A stretch of 5,774 nucleotides of DNA from Planctomycetaceae bacterium (GTDB taxonomy: Bacteria; Planctomycetota; Planctomycetia; Pirellulales; Thermoguttaceae). The position numbers and the translations under genes were made by a program. The notes beneath the pieces were generated by a model, which was not told the origin of the DNA, searched no databases, and saw nothing but the letters and a program-made list of their open reading frames with translations. The DNA lies in contig JAISQS010000109.1 in the NCBI GenBank assembly GCA_031274045.1, positions 1-5,774 on the forward strand. The letters run 5' to 3'. Of this stretch, positions 5,715 to 5,774 are shown in pieces (position 1 is the first letter of the stretch; each line of letters starts with the position of its first letter).

Positions 5715-5774
5715 CCAATCCTGAGTTTTAATCGATTCGCAACAGGTAACCAATTTCCCCTCCCTTAATAACGA

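Overview
The window holds three protein-coding genes and one repeat-filled gap. The organism is most likely a planctomycete of moderate GC content (mid-40s percent, judged by eye). The main reason is the first gene, a beta-barrel porin of the BBP2/OmpL-like kind with a cysteine-rich N-terminal segment, a type I associate with planctomycete genomes. Two of the three genes lack a visible Shine-Dalgarno sequence, and a 450-base gap full of inverted and tandem repeats fits as well. This placement is inference; there is no rRNA or phylogenetic marker in the window.

Layout: a + strand outer-membrane porin (55-1647) runs toward a - strand methyl-accepting chemotaxis protein (MCP, 2098-4584), so the two converge on the gap at 1648-2097. 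That gap contains a large imperfect palindrome (1700-1881), a 16-bp perfect inverted repeat around it (1689-1704 with 2039-2054), and an 'attccgaatt'-type repeat cluster (1953-2019). Upstream of the MCP on the same strand lies a signal-anchored TPR protein (4716-5588). The 131 bases between these two genes hold a strong hairpin just after the TPR stop codon and a 14-bp direct repeat just before the MCP start. The last 186 bases (5589-5774) are the TPR gene's upstream region, with a good ribosome binding site, a plausible promoter and a 13-bp perfect dyad.

How the genes relate: all three are predicted envelope proteins (a porin, a transmembrane receptor with an extracytoplasmic dCache sensor, and an exported or membrane-anchored TPR protein), but nothing shows a shared pathway. 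No cheA, cheW or other chemotaxis genes are present, so the MCP looks like an orphan receptor. I see no new defence system, CRISPR array, mobile-element ORF or RNA gene. The most unusual signal is compositional: in all three genes, on both strands, synonymous third bases switch abruptly between blocks ending mostly in G/T and blocks ending mostly in A/C, and each gene ends in an A/C block.
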